Assembly (NCBI GenBank): GCA_017961585.1
Contig: JAGCWX010000013.1
Location: 1 to 64,000 of the forward strand
Reading direction: 5' to 3'
Origin: Elusimicrobiaceae bacterium
GTDB lineage: Bacteria > Elusimicrobiota > Elusimicrobia > Elusimicrobiales > Elusimicrobiaceae
Length of the DNA stretch: 64,000 nt
Part shown: positions 52,808-62,561 of the stretch, one piece after another
Numbering within the stretch: the stretch's first letter is position 1
Layout of the letters: each line of letters begins with the position of its first letter
Notes under the pieces: model-generated
What the model was told of the DNA's origin: nothing
Database searches by the model: none
The model's input: the letters and a program-made list of their open reading frames with translations, nothing else
Program-made: the position numbers and the translations under genes

Positions 52808-53293
52808 ATGCATATTATTCATAGGAGGCGCGGACAAGTAACTGTAGAGTTAATGCTTATTTTGCCTGTATTTATGCTGCTTATTTTCTTTGTGCTTGAA
52901 TACGGCAATATAGCTTACCGCACCTTGGTATTAAACCACGCTTCCTATGAATTTGCACGCATTGCTTCGCTAACGGGGGTAGATAAGCCCAGCGGCAATG
53001 CAAACCGAACCATAATGGTTCAGAAAATTGATCAGGCCAAACGCAAGATTTTTGGGGCCGAGGCCGAACGTCTTAATGTACAGGTAAAGGTGGAAACAAC
53101 CGGTATAGACCCGATGTATAAACGGCACCGCCACCAAGACGTGATTGTAACGGTGATTTATCCGGTAAGGTTGGCGTTCCCGGGGACAAGTTGGTTGTTG
53201 GCGGATGCGCCCCGCCGGGAAGGAATGCGAAAAATAAAAGCTACCGCGCGTATGCCGGTGGAGAAATCGTATCTGAGTTCAGATATGAAATAA
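52808..53293 (+). CDS. TadE-like pseudopilin
   Basis: A 161-residue protein with a prepilin-type start: RRRG before QVTVELML (Glu at +5), a single hydrophobic helix, and a soluble C-terminal part with YEFARIASLTG, typical of TadE/TadG-like proteins. It starts 3 nt after the Flp pilin gene. Confidence 0.85.
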   Translation: MHIIHRRRGQVTVELMLILPVFMLLIFFVLEYGNIAYRTLVLNHASYEFARIASLTGVDKPSGNANRTIMVQKIDQAKRKIFGAEAERLNVQVKVETTGIDPMYKRHRHQDVIVTVIYPVRLAFPGTSWLLADAPRREGMRKIKATARMPVEKSYLSSDMK

Positions 53294-53330
53294 CCGATTT
53301 GATTTATAATTTAAGTTGTAAGGAGAATAC

Positions 53331-54086
53331 ATGAGAAGAGGTTTTTTATTACCCTTGTTACTGGCTATTTTGGCAGCCATTGTATATGCAATGATTGTCA
53401 GCAGTGCTGAGAAAAAATTGAATGCGTCCAAAAACGTGAAATACGTATTTGTTCCGACGCGTGATATTAAAGAACGTGAAGTCATTAAAAGGGATTTTGT
53501 AAAAACCGTCCCTGTGCCGGCTGCCTACCTACAGAAAGATGCTTTTACTTACAGCACGGAAGCAGATTTTAAAGCGATTGAAAACGCGGTAGCCCGTATT
53601 CAAATCCCCAAAGGAAACCAAATTTCCAAATATGCTATTACCTCCCTTTCGCCGGAAGCGGGGCTTTCCAGCAAAATCCCGGTGCAAATGAGAGGATACA
53701 TCATTACCGATGTCCCGATAGCGACCGCCAGCTTAATCAAACCGGATGATAACGTAGATATTTTGTTTACGTTTAAGGCCGATATGAAAGACGGTTCTCA
53801 ACAAAACGTGGCTGTTACCCTTTTGCAAAACATCAAAGTGCTTGGTGTGGGGGGCGATTTAGGACAAGGTTTGGATGCTAAAACCGCCAGCTCCCTTAAA
53901 AACAAAGACGAAGAGGCCTCTGCTTATTCGGATAGTACGGCGTTGGCGTTGTCTCTTTCTCCGCGTGATGCGCAATACTTGGCCTTGGCCCAACAACAGG
54001 GTGAAATTTCGGTCATCTTACGTTCTCACGGGGATGTAACCAACTATATGATGGAGATTGCTACTTTCCAAAAATTATTTAATTAA
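53331..54086 (+). CDS. cpaB: Flp pilus assembly protein CpaB/RcpC
   Basis: A 251-residue periplasmic protein with an N-terminal signal anchor and an SAF-type domain (VFVPTRDIKEREVIKRDFV), followed by VDILFTFKA and LSPRDAQYLALAQQQGEISVILR, the typical CpaB blocks. It helps the secretin function in Tad systems. AAGGAG lies before the ATG. Confidence 0.9.
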   Translation: MRRGFLLPLLLAILAAIVYAMIVSSAEKKLNASKNVKYVFVPTRDIKEREVIKRDFVKTVPVPAAYLQKDAFTYSTEADFKAIENAVARIQIPKGNQISKYAITSLSPEAGLSSKIPVQMRGYIITDVPIATASLIKPDDNVDILFTFKADMKDGSQQNVAVTLLQNIKVLGVGGDLGQGLDAKTASSLKNKDEEASAYSDSTALALSLSPRDAQYLALAQQQGEISVILRSHGDVTNYMMEIATFQKLFN

Positions 54087-54097
54087 TGGGATGAAAC

Positions 54098-54844
54098 ATG
54101 ATTAATAAAAAGTTTACTTATGGCGTTTCATTATCAGTTTTACTAATTAGTTTGCTCGCTCCGTCTTGCGCGCATGCTAAGAAGACACGTTTAGTGGCAG
54201 TAAGTGCCGACGTTGTCGAAATCAGCGGAACCCTGCAAAGCGTGAAAGGGTTCTCCTGGAACCAGCTCTTCGATTTTGAAGAAGCGACGATCCCGGGCAT
54301 TTTGTCTTTGGGTGAATTTGAACGTAAAACGGCGGTAGCTACCCGTTTGCGTTTGATGGAAACAGAAGGCCGCGCTCAAGTGCTTTCTAACCCCAAGATT
54401 GTTACCTCCTCGGGTAGTGCCGCTAAAATTACGGTAGGGGGCCGCGTGCCGATACCGGTGGTAAACAACCAGGGGGTAGGGTCCCAGTTGGAAGACTATG
54501 GTATTTTGCTCAACGTGATGCCTACCATCATTCCGGAACGCAATAACATCATTGACTTACAAGTTCAGCTCTCCGTATCTACGGTGGACTATTCTCGTAC
54601 GGTTATGATTGGTACCGCCACGGCACCTTCTTTCACCAACCGCGACGTAGAAACCCACGTAGAATTAAACAGCGGGGAAACGTTGGTAATTGGCGGACTC
54701 AAAAGCAGCGCTCGCAACGTCAGTGAAGACCGCGTGCCGTTCTTAGGGCGCATTCCGCTTTTAGGTTTACTCTTTAAGAATAAAGACGTTACCGAAGAAC
54801 AACGTTCTTTGTTCTTGTTCATTACGGTTGAAATTGTAGAGTAG
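54098..54844 (+). CDS. Short secretin-like protein (CpaC position)
   Basis: A 248-residue protein with a signal peptide (cut near AHA, residue 27). The region 85-248 matches the secretin gate domain: QVLSNPKIVTSSGSAAKITVGGRVPIP, LNVMPTII, ETLVIGGL, and VPFLGRIPLLGLLFKNK. The N0/N1 and BON domains that normally make CpaC about 450 residues are missing. It may form a minimal pore or be an accessory part, with a full secretin elsewhere. Confidence 0.85.
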   Translation: MINKKFTYGVSLSVLLISLLAPSCAHAKKTRLVAVSADVVEISGTLQSVKGFSWNQLFDFEEATIPGILSLGEFERKTAVATRLRLMETEGRAQVLSNPKIVTSSGSAAKITVGGRVPIPVVNNQGVGSQLEDYGILLNVMPTIIPERNNIIDLQVQLSVSTVDYSRTVMIGTATAPSFTNRDVETHVELNSGETLVIGGLKSSARNVSEDRVPFLGRIPLLGLLFKNKDVTEEQRSLFLFITVEIVE

Positions 54845-54851
54845 TAATTTT

Positions 54852-57179
54852 ATGGCAGAGACGAAAGAAACTCCAAAATCGGAAGCAAAAATTATTGCTT
54901 TTTCAGGCCCGAAGGAAGGGGCCGGAAAGACGACTCTTACACTTAATTTGGCGTTGGGTTGGGCAGGCATTCAAAAACGTCCGGTCCTTATTGTTCCGTT
55001 GGATCCTCTTGCGCGCCAAGAGCATAGCTTTTATTTAAACATCAAAAAACCAGTCAGCGTAGCGGATATTTTGCAAACGCTTGGCAATACCAATATTGCC
55101 GTAGTGGGCGGATTGTTGCGCGGCAAAATTTCTATGTCTCAATGGGGCGTAGGGCTTTTACCGTTGGGCAATACGCGTGCGCAAGTGGCTTCTATCAGCC
55201 CTAAAATTTTGATTCCTATTTTATCTCGCTTGGCGCAGACGTTTGATATTTTCCTGGATGTGGATTCCAGTTTCCCCATGCAGGCATTCGCGTTTGATAT
55301 TGCGGACCGTATGTTTTGGGTGTCGCAAGCTACGCGCACTCACTTAAACGCCACCGTACAGCTTTACAACGATTATAAAGAGCAACACTATCCCATGGAT
55401 CGTATCAGCGTGATTTGTAACGCCTATGATATGCCTGGGTCCATCCCTTACGAAGAAGTAGAACATTTCTACAGTTCTTTAGGGCAAGAAATAGATGTAT
55501 TTTTGCCGTGGGATGAAGATGTGATGGCCACCTCCAACCGCAAAGAAGTGGAAATTATTACCAACCCGCAGGCCGAATGGGTAAAAGGGTTACGTTTGAT
55601 TTTGGCTAAAATCCGCGATTTGAAATCCGCCCCGAAAGATTGGACGGCTTCGGTTTCCGACGAGGAATTTACGCAGGCCGCTCAGGACATTTGGAGCCCG
55701 GTACTCTTTAATGGCGGTAAGACGGAAAGTGCCGAAAGTCACGTGGCAGCCGAAGAGGATATGGGCCGGACCAAACTCTCTTTTTGGGACGATTTGAAGC
55801 AAAAAGTACACAAAGAAGTCGTACACACGTTGGAAGTTGAGCATATTGTCATCAGCGATGAGAGCTCTGCCAGCGAGCAGACCCGCAAACGGGTGTCTGC
55901 CATTGTGGATGATATTTTGCAAAAACAGCCCAATTTGCAGTTTTCCCGTGAACAACGGGCTCGTTTCTCGGCGGAATTATTAGATGAAATTTTGGGGTTA
56001 GGGCCGCTGGAAGTACTCATGCGTGACCCGGCTGTTACCGAAATTATGGTAAACGCCTTTGATAAAATTTTTATTGAACAAAAAGGTAAACTCACGCTTA
56101 CCAAATACAAATTCCGCAACAACGACCAAGTAGTACAGGTAATCAAGCGTATTGTGGCACCGTTGGGACGTCGTATTGACGAATCTGTGCCGCTTGTGGA
56201 CGCCCGTTTGAAAGATGGTTCCCGTGTGAACGCAATTATTTCACCGCTTGCGGTTTCGGGGCCGACGCTTACTATTCGTCGTTTCTCGCAAAAACCTTTC
56301 GGGCCGGAAGATTATTACCGTTTTGGCACCATCAGCCCGGAATGTATGGAATTTATTAAACAGTGCGTTAAAATCCGTAAAAATATTATTGTGTGCGGGG
56401 GAACCGGCACCGGTAAAACTACGTTCTTGAACGCTATCTCAGGTTATATTGCCGATGACGAACGTATTATTACCGTGGAAGATACGGCCGAACTTCGTTT
56501 ACAGCAACCGCACTGGGTGTCGCTGGAATCTCGTCCGCCAAACGTAGAAGGAAAAGGGGCCGTAACGATTCAAGATTTGGTTAAAAACTGTTTGCGTATG
56601 CGTCCGGACCGCATTGTGGTAGGGGAGTGCCGTGGTGGCGAGGCCTTAGATATGTTACAAGCTATGAACACCGGTCACGAAGGTTCACTTACTACGATTC
56701 ACGCCAACACGCCGCGCGACGGATTATCTCGTTTGGAAGCTATGTGCTTGCAAACGGGGGTGGATTTGCCGGTGCGCGTCATTCGCGAAATGATTTCCTC
56801 AGCCGTGAACATGATTGTGCAGTTGTCTCGTTTTTCGGATGGTTCCCGTAAGGTAACCTACATCACCGAAATGCACGGGCAGAAAGACGGCATCATTCAA
56901 TCTACCGATTTGTTCCGCTATGTACAGACGGGTGTAGATGTTAATGGGAAAGTGCAAGGGGTGTTTGCCCCTACCGGGGAGTTACCCACTTTCTTTGATG
57001 AATTTGAAGCCAAAGGGTGCCCCGTTTCTAAAGAAGTGTTTACCAAAGGAGCCGTTCCTTTGGGGGCAGACGGAGAACCCGATTTAAAAGCAGCTGGGCA
57101 GCAGACGCAGGGGGAACATGTTCCTCCGCCACCTGCGGCGCCCCATACGCCGCAACCTCCCACGCCGCCGGCTGTGTAA
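54852..57179 (+). CDS. cpaF: CpaE-CpaF fusion: MinD-like and Tad secretion ATPase
   Basis: A 775-residue protein. Residues about 10-265 are a ParA/MinD-like domain (P-loop [17 protein letters not shown]) equivalent to CpaE. Residues about 330-700 are the CpaF/TadA ATPase: [17 protein letters not shown], Walker [11 protein letters not shown] near 517, [41 protein letters not shown] Pro/Ala-rich tail ends it. CpaE and CpaF are separate proteins in Caulobacter, so the fusion links localisation and motor functions in one chain. AAA energy for pilus assembly. Confidence 0.93.
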   Translation: MAETKETPKSEAKIIAFSGPKEGAGKTTLTLNLALGWAGIQKRPVLIVPLDPLARQEHSFYLNIKKPVSVADILQTLGNTNIAVVGGLLRGKISMSQWGVGLLPLGNTRAQVASISPKILIPILSRLAQTFDIFLDVDSSFPMQAFAFDIADRMFWVSQATRTHLNATVQLYNDYKEQHYPMDRISVICNAYDMPGSIPYEEVEHFYSSLGQEIDVFLPWDEDVMATSNRKEVEIITNPQAEWVKGLRLILAKIRDLKSAPKDWTASVSDEEFTQAAQDIWSPVLFNGGKTESAESHVAAEEDMGRTKLSFWDDLKQKVHKEVVHTLEVEHIVISDESSASEQTRKRVSAIVDDILQKQPNLQFSREQRARFSAELLDEILGLGPLEVLMRDPAVTEIMVNAFDKIFIEQKGKLTLTKYKFRNNDQVVQVIKRIVAPLGRRIDESVPLVDARLKDGSRVNAIISPLAVSGPTLTIRRFSQKPFGPEDYYRFGTISPECMEFIKQCVKIRKNIIVCGGTGTGKTTFLNAISGYIADDERIITVEDTAELRLQQPHWVSLESRPPNVEGKGAVTIQDLVKNCLRMRPDRIVVGECRGGEALDMLQAMNTGHEGSLTTIHANTPRDGLSRLEAMCLQTGVDLPVRVIREMISSAVNMIVQLSRFSDGSRKVTYITEMHGQKDGIIQSTDLFRYVQTGVDVNGKVQGVFAPTGELPTFFDEFEAKGCPVSKEVFTKGAVPLGADGEPDLKAAGQQTQGEHVPPPPAAPHTPQPPTPPAV

Positions 57180-57191
57180 AGTAAGGTAAAT

Positions 57192-58817
57192 ATGAGAAAA
57201 AGTCGTATCCTTATAGCTTTGATTGTTTTGCTGACTTGTGTATGCGGGCCGGCGGAACTGTTTGCGCGTTCTTTGGATACGAAAGATTTGGATAAAATCC
57301 AGTGTGCGCAGGATAAAATGCGTATTTTGGCTGGATTTTTTAATACCGAAGATAAAGAAAAAGAAAAAACCTATACCCTTACCAATTTATGCGGTGCCGC
57401 TGCCAACAAGCCCGTTACCATGCCGTCCTGGTTTGAACAAGAATTGGAACGGATGGACAAAAACAAAGTGTTATTTGTTACCACCGATAATCAAACGTAT
57501 AGCGAGGTGGACTTGTGGCGTCAGGCATTTTCAAACGTGTATTTGTATTTGGACCGTGCGGCTGAATCCTTAGACCCCAACAAACCCATTGTGCTTGAGC
57601 AGCTTTCCCGCGGGTATGTAGGAAATCGGTTGAACTTGATGGCTACAATTGACCGGTTGAATAAAGACCTGTTGCGCGGGAACCAACTGGTGGTTATGAA
57701 AGACAGCATGGAAGGGCGTGCGCGCTCCATGTTATCCACGCTGGAACTTATTAACAATGAGTTTTTTAGTACGATTGAATCTTTCTCCAGCCCGGTAGCC
57801 CAGCGCGATGAGAAATATCGTCAATCTGTCATGGCCGTAGTGGTGTTGGCCAACCATTTGTATTCCCAGTTTATGGGCTCTCCTATCCCGGCCAATCCAC
57901 CGGATCCTAAAACCTATCAGACCACTCGGGCCGACCGACTTTATACGCTTACGTTGATCATTATAGGGTCTTTATTCGCAGGGATGTTTGTGTATTTCCT
58001 GATCAATAACAAACGCGAATCTATTGACCGTATGATGGAAGATTACCGCGCAAGAAGTGTGGTATGGGCAGATGATTTCAACCGTCAGTTTGTCAGCATT
58101 GATGTAAAGTATATCGTGCTGGGAACCATCGCGATTTTTATGGCTATTGGCTTTTTCTTCGGGTGGATGATTGGCGGATTTATGGGCGTTTTCATATTCT
58201 TGGCGTTCCTGTTTGTGGGGGGAGTGGTCAGTATCCGCGTTCCGTCCTCTTTACTTGAGGCCCTTAAACGCCGCCGCGGGGTGAAAGTCAACAAACAGCT
58301 GATGGATGCACTGATTTTACTTTCCAACTCACTCAAGTCGGGTATGGATATTGTACAAGGGTTTGAGATGGTTTCCAAAGATTTATTGCCGCCTATTTCG
58401 GATGAATTCGGGCTGGTGGTGAAAAACTACCAGTTGGGAACTCCCTTTGAACAAGCATTAGACGGTATGGTAAACCGCGTAGATAGCCGTATGTTGGCCC
58501 ACGTGGTAAAAGCCATTATTATTCAACGCCAAGTCGGTGGTAACTTGCCGGTCATCTTTGCCCGTTTGGTGGAAAATATTCGCGAAGAGAGCAAATTGGA
58601 AGAAAAACTGCAGGCCTTAACGGCTCAACAGCGTATCCAATCTTTGGTTGTCAGTATTATGCCTTTTGCAATGATGGCTATTATGTTTATGTTCAACCCG
58701 GACCAGATGCTTTCTTTCTATTTGAGTCCCTTGGGAATGATTTTGTTCTTGTTCTGTATCGTGTGGATTTTCATCGGTATGCAAGTGCTTAAAAAACTGG
58801 GAGATATCAAGGTATAG
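57192..58817 (+). CDS. tadB: TadB-like platform protein with large N-terminal extension
   Basis: 541 residues, while TadB is usually about 300. Residues 1-25 form a signal peptide or first helix, and 26-255 a probable periplasmic helical region not recognised by eye. Helices at about 255-275, 305-325 and 328-350 precede the T2SF/GspF domain (about 370-500; LMDALILLSNSLKSGMDIVQGFE, HVVKAIIIQRQVGGNLPVIF), with two C-terminal helices. It forms the inner-membrane platform with TadC. Confidence 0.88.
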   Translation: MRKSRILIALIVLLTCVCGPAELFARSLDTKDLDKIQCAQDKMRILAGFFNTEDKEKEKTYTLTNLCGAAANKPVTMPSWFEQELERMDKNKVLFVTTDNQTYSEVDLWRQAFSNVYLYLDRAAESLDPNKPIVLEQLSRGYVGNRLNLMATIDRLNKDLLRGNQLVVMKDSMEGRARSMLSTLELINNEFFSTIESFSSPVAQRDEKYRQSVMAVVVLANHLYSQFMGSPIPANPPDPKTYQTTRADRLYTLTLIIIGSLFAGMFVYFLINNKRESIDRMMEDYRARSVVWADDFNRQFVSIDVKYIVLGTIAIFMAIGFFFGWMIGGFMGVFIFLAFLFVGGVVSIRVPSSLLEALKRRRGVKVNKQLMDALILLSNSLKSGMDIVQGFEMVSKDLLPPISDEFGLVVKNYQLGTPFEQALDGMVNRVDSRMLAHVVKAIIIQRQVGGNLPVIFARLVENIREESKLEEKLQALTAQQRIQSLVVSIMPFAMMAIMFMFNPDQMLSFYLSPLGMILFLFCIVWIFIGMQVLKKLGDIKV

Positions 58818-58819
58818 CT

Positions 58820-59704
58820 ATGAGCAATTCCATGTCGCTGGTTTTGAATTTATTGTTATTGATAGGGGCGGGGGCCATTTTTGTGGCTATTTTCCGCTTG
58901 TTTGCCCCTGCACAACAGCGCGAAGAAATTGTAGACGTAGCCGTACGGCGCTACAAATCGGCCTCCAGCTTTGCGCGGTTGGACGAAGATAAATTTTTTG
59001 ATCGCTTGGCCTTGTTCTTCTTGCACACTTTCCATTTGGAAGATAGCTTAGAAGAAATGCATCTGCAGTTAGGTAGTCCCGATAAGCCCCAACCGGTAGA
59101 TATTTTGTATACCAAAATGATAGCGGCGTTGGTGATTCCTGTGGCTTTGATGCTGTTGTTCCAATCGTTTTGGCCGATTATACTGGTGCCGGTTGCCTTT
59201 ATGCTGCCGGACTTGCTCATCAAAGGCCGTATTGCACGCCGGCAAGCCGAAATATTGGGCAACTTCTCTGCCACGGTAGATTTGGCTGCCCTGATTATTG
59301 AATCCGGTCTAGATTATTTGACCGCGTTTGAAAGAATTATTAAAGTAGCGCGTGAAAAAACCATTTTGGAAGAAGAACTTGAAAAAACAATTGGCGAAAT
59401 CAAGCTGGGTTATTCCCGGCGTGAGGCATTGGAGCGTTTTGCCGCCCGTACGGGTGTGCAGGAAGTGCGCTCTTTGGTGGGGCTGATTATTCAGTCGGAC
59501 GAATTGGGTACCAGCTTGGTAGATTTGCTGCGTAACTTCTCGGCCGATTTGCGTTCCCGTCGTTTGAACAAGGCCGAAAAATTGGCGGCCCAGGCCTCTA
59601 CGAAAATGCTTTTCCCGTTGTTTATATTCATCTTCCCAACGATTTTTATTTTAATTTTATCCCCTATGTTGGGCGGGCTTTTGTCCGGCGGATTGGGGTT
59701 CTGA
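58820..59704 (+). CDS. tadC: TadC-like platform protein
   Basis: A 294-residue protein of normal TadC length: an N-terminal helix (6-28), two central helices (about 95-135), the T2SF domain (about 150-270; VDLAALIIESGLDYLTAFERI, RSLVGLIIQSDELGTSL) and a last hydrophobic segment. It begins 2 nt after tadB. Confidence 0.92.
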   Translation: MSNSMSLVLNLLLLIGAGAIFVAIFRLFAPAQQREEIVDVAVRRYKSASSFARLDEDKFFDRLALFFLHTFHLEDSLEEMHLQLGSPDKPQPVDILYTKMIAALVIPVALMLLFQSFWPIILVPVAFMLPDLLIKGRIARRQAEILGNFSATVDLAALIIESGLDYLTAFERIIKVAREKTILEEELEKTIGEIKLGYSRREALERFAARTGVQEVRSLVGLIIQSDELGTSLVDLLRNFSADLRSRRLNKAEKLAAQASTKMLFPLFIFIFPTIFILILSPMLGGLLSGGLGF

Positions 59705-59712
59705 GGCACCGT

Positions 59713-61149
59713 ATGAAAAAAATAACCTTAGTTGCTTTTTTGTTGTTAGCTGTGTATAACGCGGATGCATCCACCTTTACGCGTGAGGTTCCTGTGCGTC
59801 AACACGGTAAAGAAGCCGGTATGCTATTGGACTTGGGGAAAATTTCCCTGGGTACACTTAACGATGTGGAAGAAAAAAAGCAATATTTATCCACCGTGCA
59901 ATTGGAAAAACAACGTATCCAAAACTATACATTGCGTATGGTGTATGATAATGCCTACCAGCTTTATAAACAAGGGGATTATCAACGCGCCCAAGAATTA
60001 GCCCAAACTATTTTGAGCATTGATCCAAACTTTAAACAGGCCCAAACTTTGGCCCAACAAGCCAACCATATGGGCACGTATGGGACGGTGTCGGAATCGC
60101 AAGTATTAGATGCTAAATTTAAAGAAGCCCTGGCCTTGTATGACAGCGGCCGCTTGGTAGAAGCGAACGATAAATTAAACGAAATTTTAGTCATTCAGCC
60201 CGGGAATGCCAAAGCGCAATCTTGGAAACAGCAAATAGATGTGGAAATTGCCAAAGAATATGCGCGCCGCGGTGAAGTAGCCAACGAACAAGAAAATTAT
60301 CAAGCTGCCTTGGATGCTTGGTATAACGCCCTTTTGATGCGCAAAAACGACCCGGCTTTAGTGGCCAAAATCTCAGAGGCGGAAGAGAAACTGCGCCAGC
60401 AACAATTGCAAGAGCATATGAAACAAGCTTTGGAATTTTACAGCCGCGGGCAGTACGTGGAAGCTTATACCGTGTTTGAACGTATCAAAAAAATTCAACC
60501 GGGGGATGCCCGGGTGCAGAAGTACATGTCGCAACTGAAAAATGAAATTGCCGGCGGATACTATACAGCAGGATGCCAAGCGTATAGTGCGTATCATTTT
60601 GACCAAGCCATTGCCTATTGGAACAATGCCAAAAAATGGGGGGCCGATACCGCTGCAATGGATAATATGATTAAGCAAGCCCGCAACGCGAAAGAACGTT
60701 ACTTGCGCAACCAAGAATTGCGTGCGAAACAAGAGGCCCTGCAGGCACAACAAGCGCAAGCATTGGCTGAACAGGCCGCTCAGAAAGCCAAAGAAGCTAC
60801 GGAAGAAGCTCAGCGCAAAGCGGAAGAAATTGATTTGAAAGAAACCATTATGGTGGATGACCTGGTTCCGGGTACTACGACGACCGTAATCCCGGGGGCT
60901 GCCACTATACCGGGTACCATTACGGCGGAACAACCGTTGCCGGGTTTAATCCCCGCAGGTATGACCCAGGTATCGGCTGAAGCCCATGCGGCCTCTCAAG
61001 CCAAATACATCCAGGGATTGGATGCTTATAACCAAGATGATTTTGAACGTGCCCGCCAAGCGTGGATTGTGGCCAAGCAGCTTGACCCGGGTAATATGGA
61101 TGCCGAGCTGGGGTTGCGCAAAATTGAAGAGCGCATGATGGTAAAATAG
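59713..61149 (+). CDS. Secreted TPR-repeat protein (TadD-like position)
   Basis: A 478-residue protein with a signal peptide (cut near ADA, residue 19). TPR units at about 75-110, 140-175, 190-225, 230-265, 280-315 and 430-465 (for example YQLYKQGDYQRAQELAQTIL and LDAYNQDDFERARQAWIVAK) flank an Ala/Gln/Glu-rich coiled region at about 325-380. It occupies the position of TadD, the TPR lipoprotein of Tad systems, but has no lipobox. Probably a periplasmic assembly factor. Confidence 0.82.
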   Translation: MKKITLVAFLLLAVYNADASTFTREVPVRQHGKEAGMLLDLGKISLGTLNDVEEKKQYLSTVQLEKQRIQNYTLRMVYDNAYQLYKQGDYQRAQELAQTILSIDPNFKQAQTLAQQANHMGTYGTVSESQVLDAKFKEALALYDSGRLVEANDKLNEILVIQPGNAKAQSWKQQIDVEIAKEYARRGEVANEQENYQAALDAWYNALLMRKNDPALVAKISEAEEKLRQQQLQEHMKQALEFYSRGQYVEAYTVFERIKKIQPGDARVQKYMSQLKNEIAGGYYTAGCQAYSAYHFDQAIAYWNNAKKWGADTAAMDNMIKQARNAKERYLRNQELRAKQEALQAQQAQALAEQAAQKAKEATEEAQRKAEEIDLKETIMVDDLVPGTTTTVIPGAATIPGTITAEQPLPGLIPAGMTQVSAEAHAASQAKYIQGLDAYNQDDFERARQAWIVAKQLDPGNMDAELGLRKIEERMMVK

Positions 61150-61158
61150 GAGGAATAC

Positions 61159-62262
61159 GTGAAATTAACTTCTAAATGGCTTTTGTGGTTTGTTTTGGTT
61201 ACTGTGTATGCCGCAGTAATTGGGGGATTGTTTTACTACAATTTGTTCAAGTTCGTGTTTGACCAAAAACTCCAAAACGAAATGGTGGAAATGGTTCGTT
61301 ACCGAACCCCTCAATTGGTGCAAGCATTAGCCAAAAAACCTCGTGACGTGTCTTTTAACGAAGCGGACCAAATGAAAGAAATGTTGCAAAATGATGCCCG
61401 CATTAAAAACGTCATTTATCTAAACTATGATGGTTCTATCCGTTGGCACGAAAATACCAAGTTTTTGCATATGTCGTATGCGGATTACAATAACTCCGTG
61501 GGTTTTGACAGCAACGCTGTGGTACAGGCGATCCGTACCAAAACCCCGCGCTCTGTATTAACGGGCGATGGCGACGAATATGATATGGCTATTCCGCTGC
61601 TTGCCAAGGGCGATGTAGCAGGGATTGTTAATTTGAAGGTTTCCCGTGCCAGCGCGCGCGATTTAATCCATCGTTCTATGATTCGCTATGTGGTAGGGGC
61701 GGTTATTATGTTCCTGCTCATAGGGGGCGTTTTATACCTGTTCTTGCTACTTAAAGTGATTCGTCCACTCAATGCGCTCAAAGACAGCATTGACAGCTTA
61801 ACCCTGAATAACTTGGTGCTTTCCTATCCCACCCGGCACGACGAAATAGGCGATGTGGCTGTTTCGGTGCAAGGATTGTTGGGTAAAATTAAAGAGGATA
61901 TGAAAGGGTTGGAACATGGCGAAATTTTAGCCCTGGAAAATGAAAAAACTTGGTGGAAAGCTATTTTCGCCGTGGCAGTGCCCAAGGGAACGCGTGCGAT
62001 TGTGGTGGATGAAAACAACAACGTTCTCTATACCAATTTTGAATTAAAGGAAGAAGAAGGCCGCAAAATCCACTTATTGGATATTTTTGACGGAACTCAA
62101 CAGGAAATTATTCAAGTGGTGGGGGAAGCTTTGGAAAACCCTACCAAGGTGTTGCGTGGTACTACCACTACCAAAGATGTAAAATGTACGGTTAAGGCAG
62201 TGGAACTGCCTAACGATGCAGGGAAAAACCGGATTGTGATTGTGCTGGAACCGGAGAAATAA
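61159..62262 (+). CDS. Membrane HAMP receptor without output domain
   Basis: A 367-residue protein with helices at about 8-30 and 176-200 enclosing a 145-residue periplasmic sensor region, then a HAMP domain (about 200-255; RPLNALKDSIDSLTL) and a C-terminal PAS-like part (AIVVDENNNVLYTNFELKEEEG). No histidine kinase, GGDEF or methyl-accepting region follows. It may pass its signal to a partner protein. AGGAGG precedes the GTG start. It lies in the Tad operon, 9 nt after the TPR gene. Confidence 0.78.
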   Translation: MKLTSKWLLWFVLVTVYAAVIGGLFYYNLFKFVFDQKLQNEMVEMVRYRTPQLVQALAKKPRDVSFNEADQMKEMLQNDARIKNVIYLNYDGSIRWHENTKFLHMSYADYNNSVGFDSNAVVQAIRTKTPRSVLTGDGDEYDMAIPLLAKGDVAGIVNLKVSRASARDLIHRSMIRYVVGAVIMFLLIGGVLYLFLLLKVIRPLNALKDSIDSLTLNNLVLSYPTRHDEIGDVAVSVQGLLGKIKEDMKGLEHGEILALENEKTWWKAIFAVAVPKGTRAIVVDENNNVLYTNFELKEEEGRKIHLLDIFDGTQQEIIQVVGEALENPTKVLRGTTTTKDVKCTVKAVELPNDAGKNRIVIVLEPEK

Positions 62263-62282
62263 TTTTTTAGTAAGGAGAAAAT

Positions 62283-62552
62283 ATGAAAGTAGAAATTAAA
62301 AAAGTATCTATCAAGGATGTATTGTTTTCGGCATTCCCATTGGCTGTATTTGTGGTAATGTTATTAACAGCCGTGTTTGAAGTGTTTAAACCGGAAGCTA
62401 CTTTGACGGTATCTTACGTAATGGGTTTGGTCATGTATGCTATTTCAGCTACTATTTTGTTCTTGGTATCTAGCGTAGTGTTGTTATTTGCATACAATTT
62501 TTTGTGTTCTCTTGGCGTACGCGGAGTACGGGTAGATTTAGAAGATAAATAA
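62283..62552 (+). CDS. Small membrane protein, DUF3566-like
   Basis: An 89-residue protein with two hydrophobic helices (about 12-32 and 42-72) and short charged ends. The pattern KKVSIKDVLFSAFPLAV and FLCSLGVRGVRVDLE loosely recalls DUF3566 proteins. Function unknown. AAGGAG lies before the ATG, in line with its neighbours. Confidence 0.65.
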   Translation: MKVEIKKVSIKDVLFSAFPLAVFVVMLLTAVFEVFKPEATLTVSYVMGLVMYAISATILFLVSSVVLLFAYNFLCSLGVRGVRVDLEDK

Positions 62553-62561
62553 AGGAACAGT

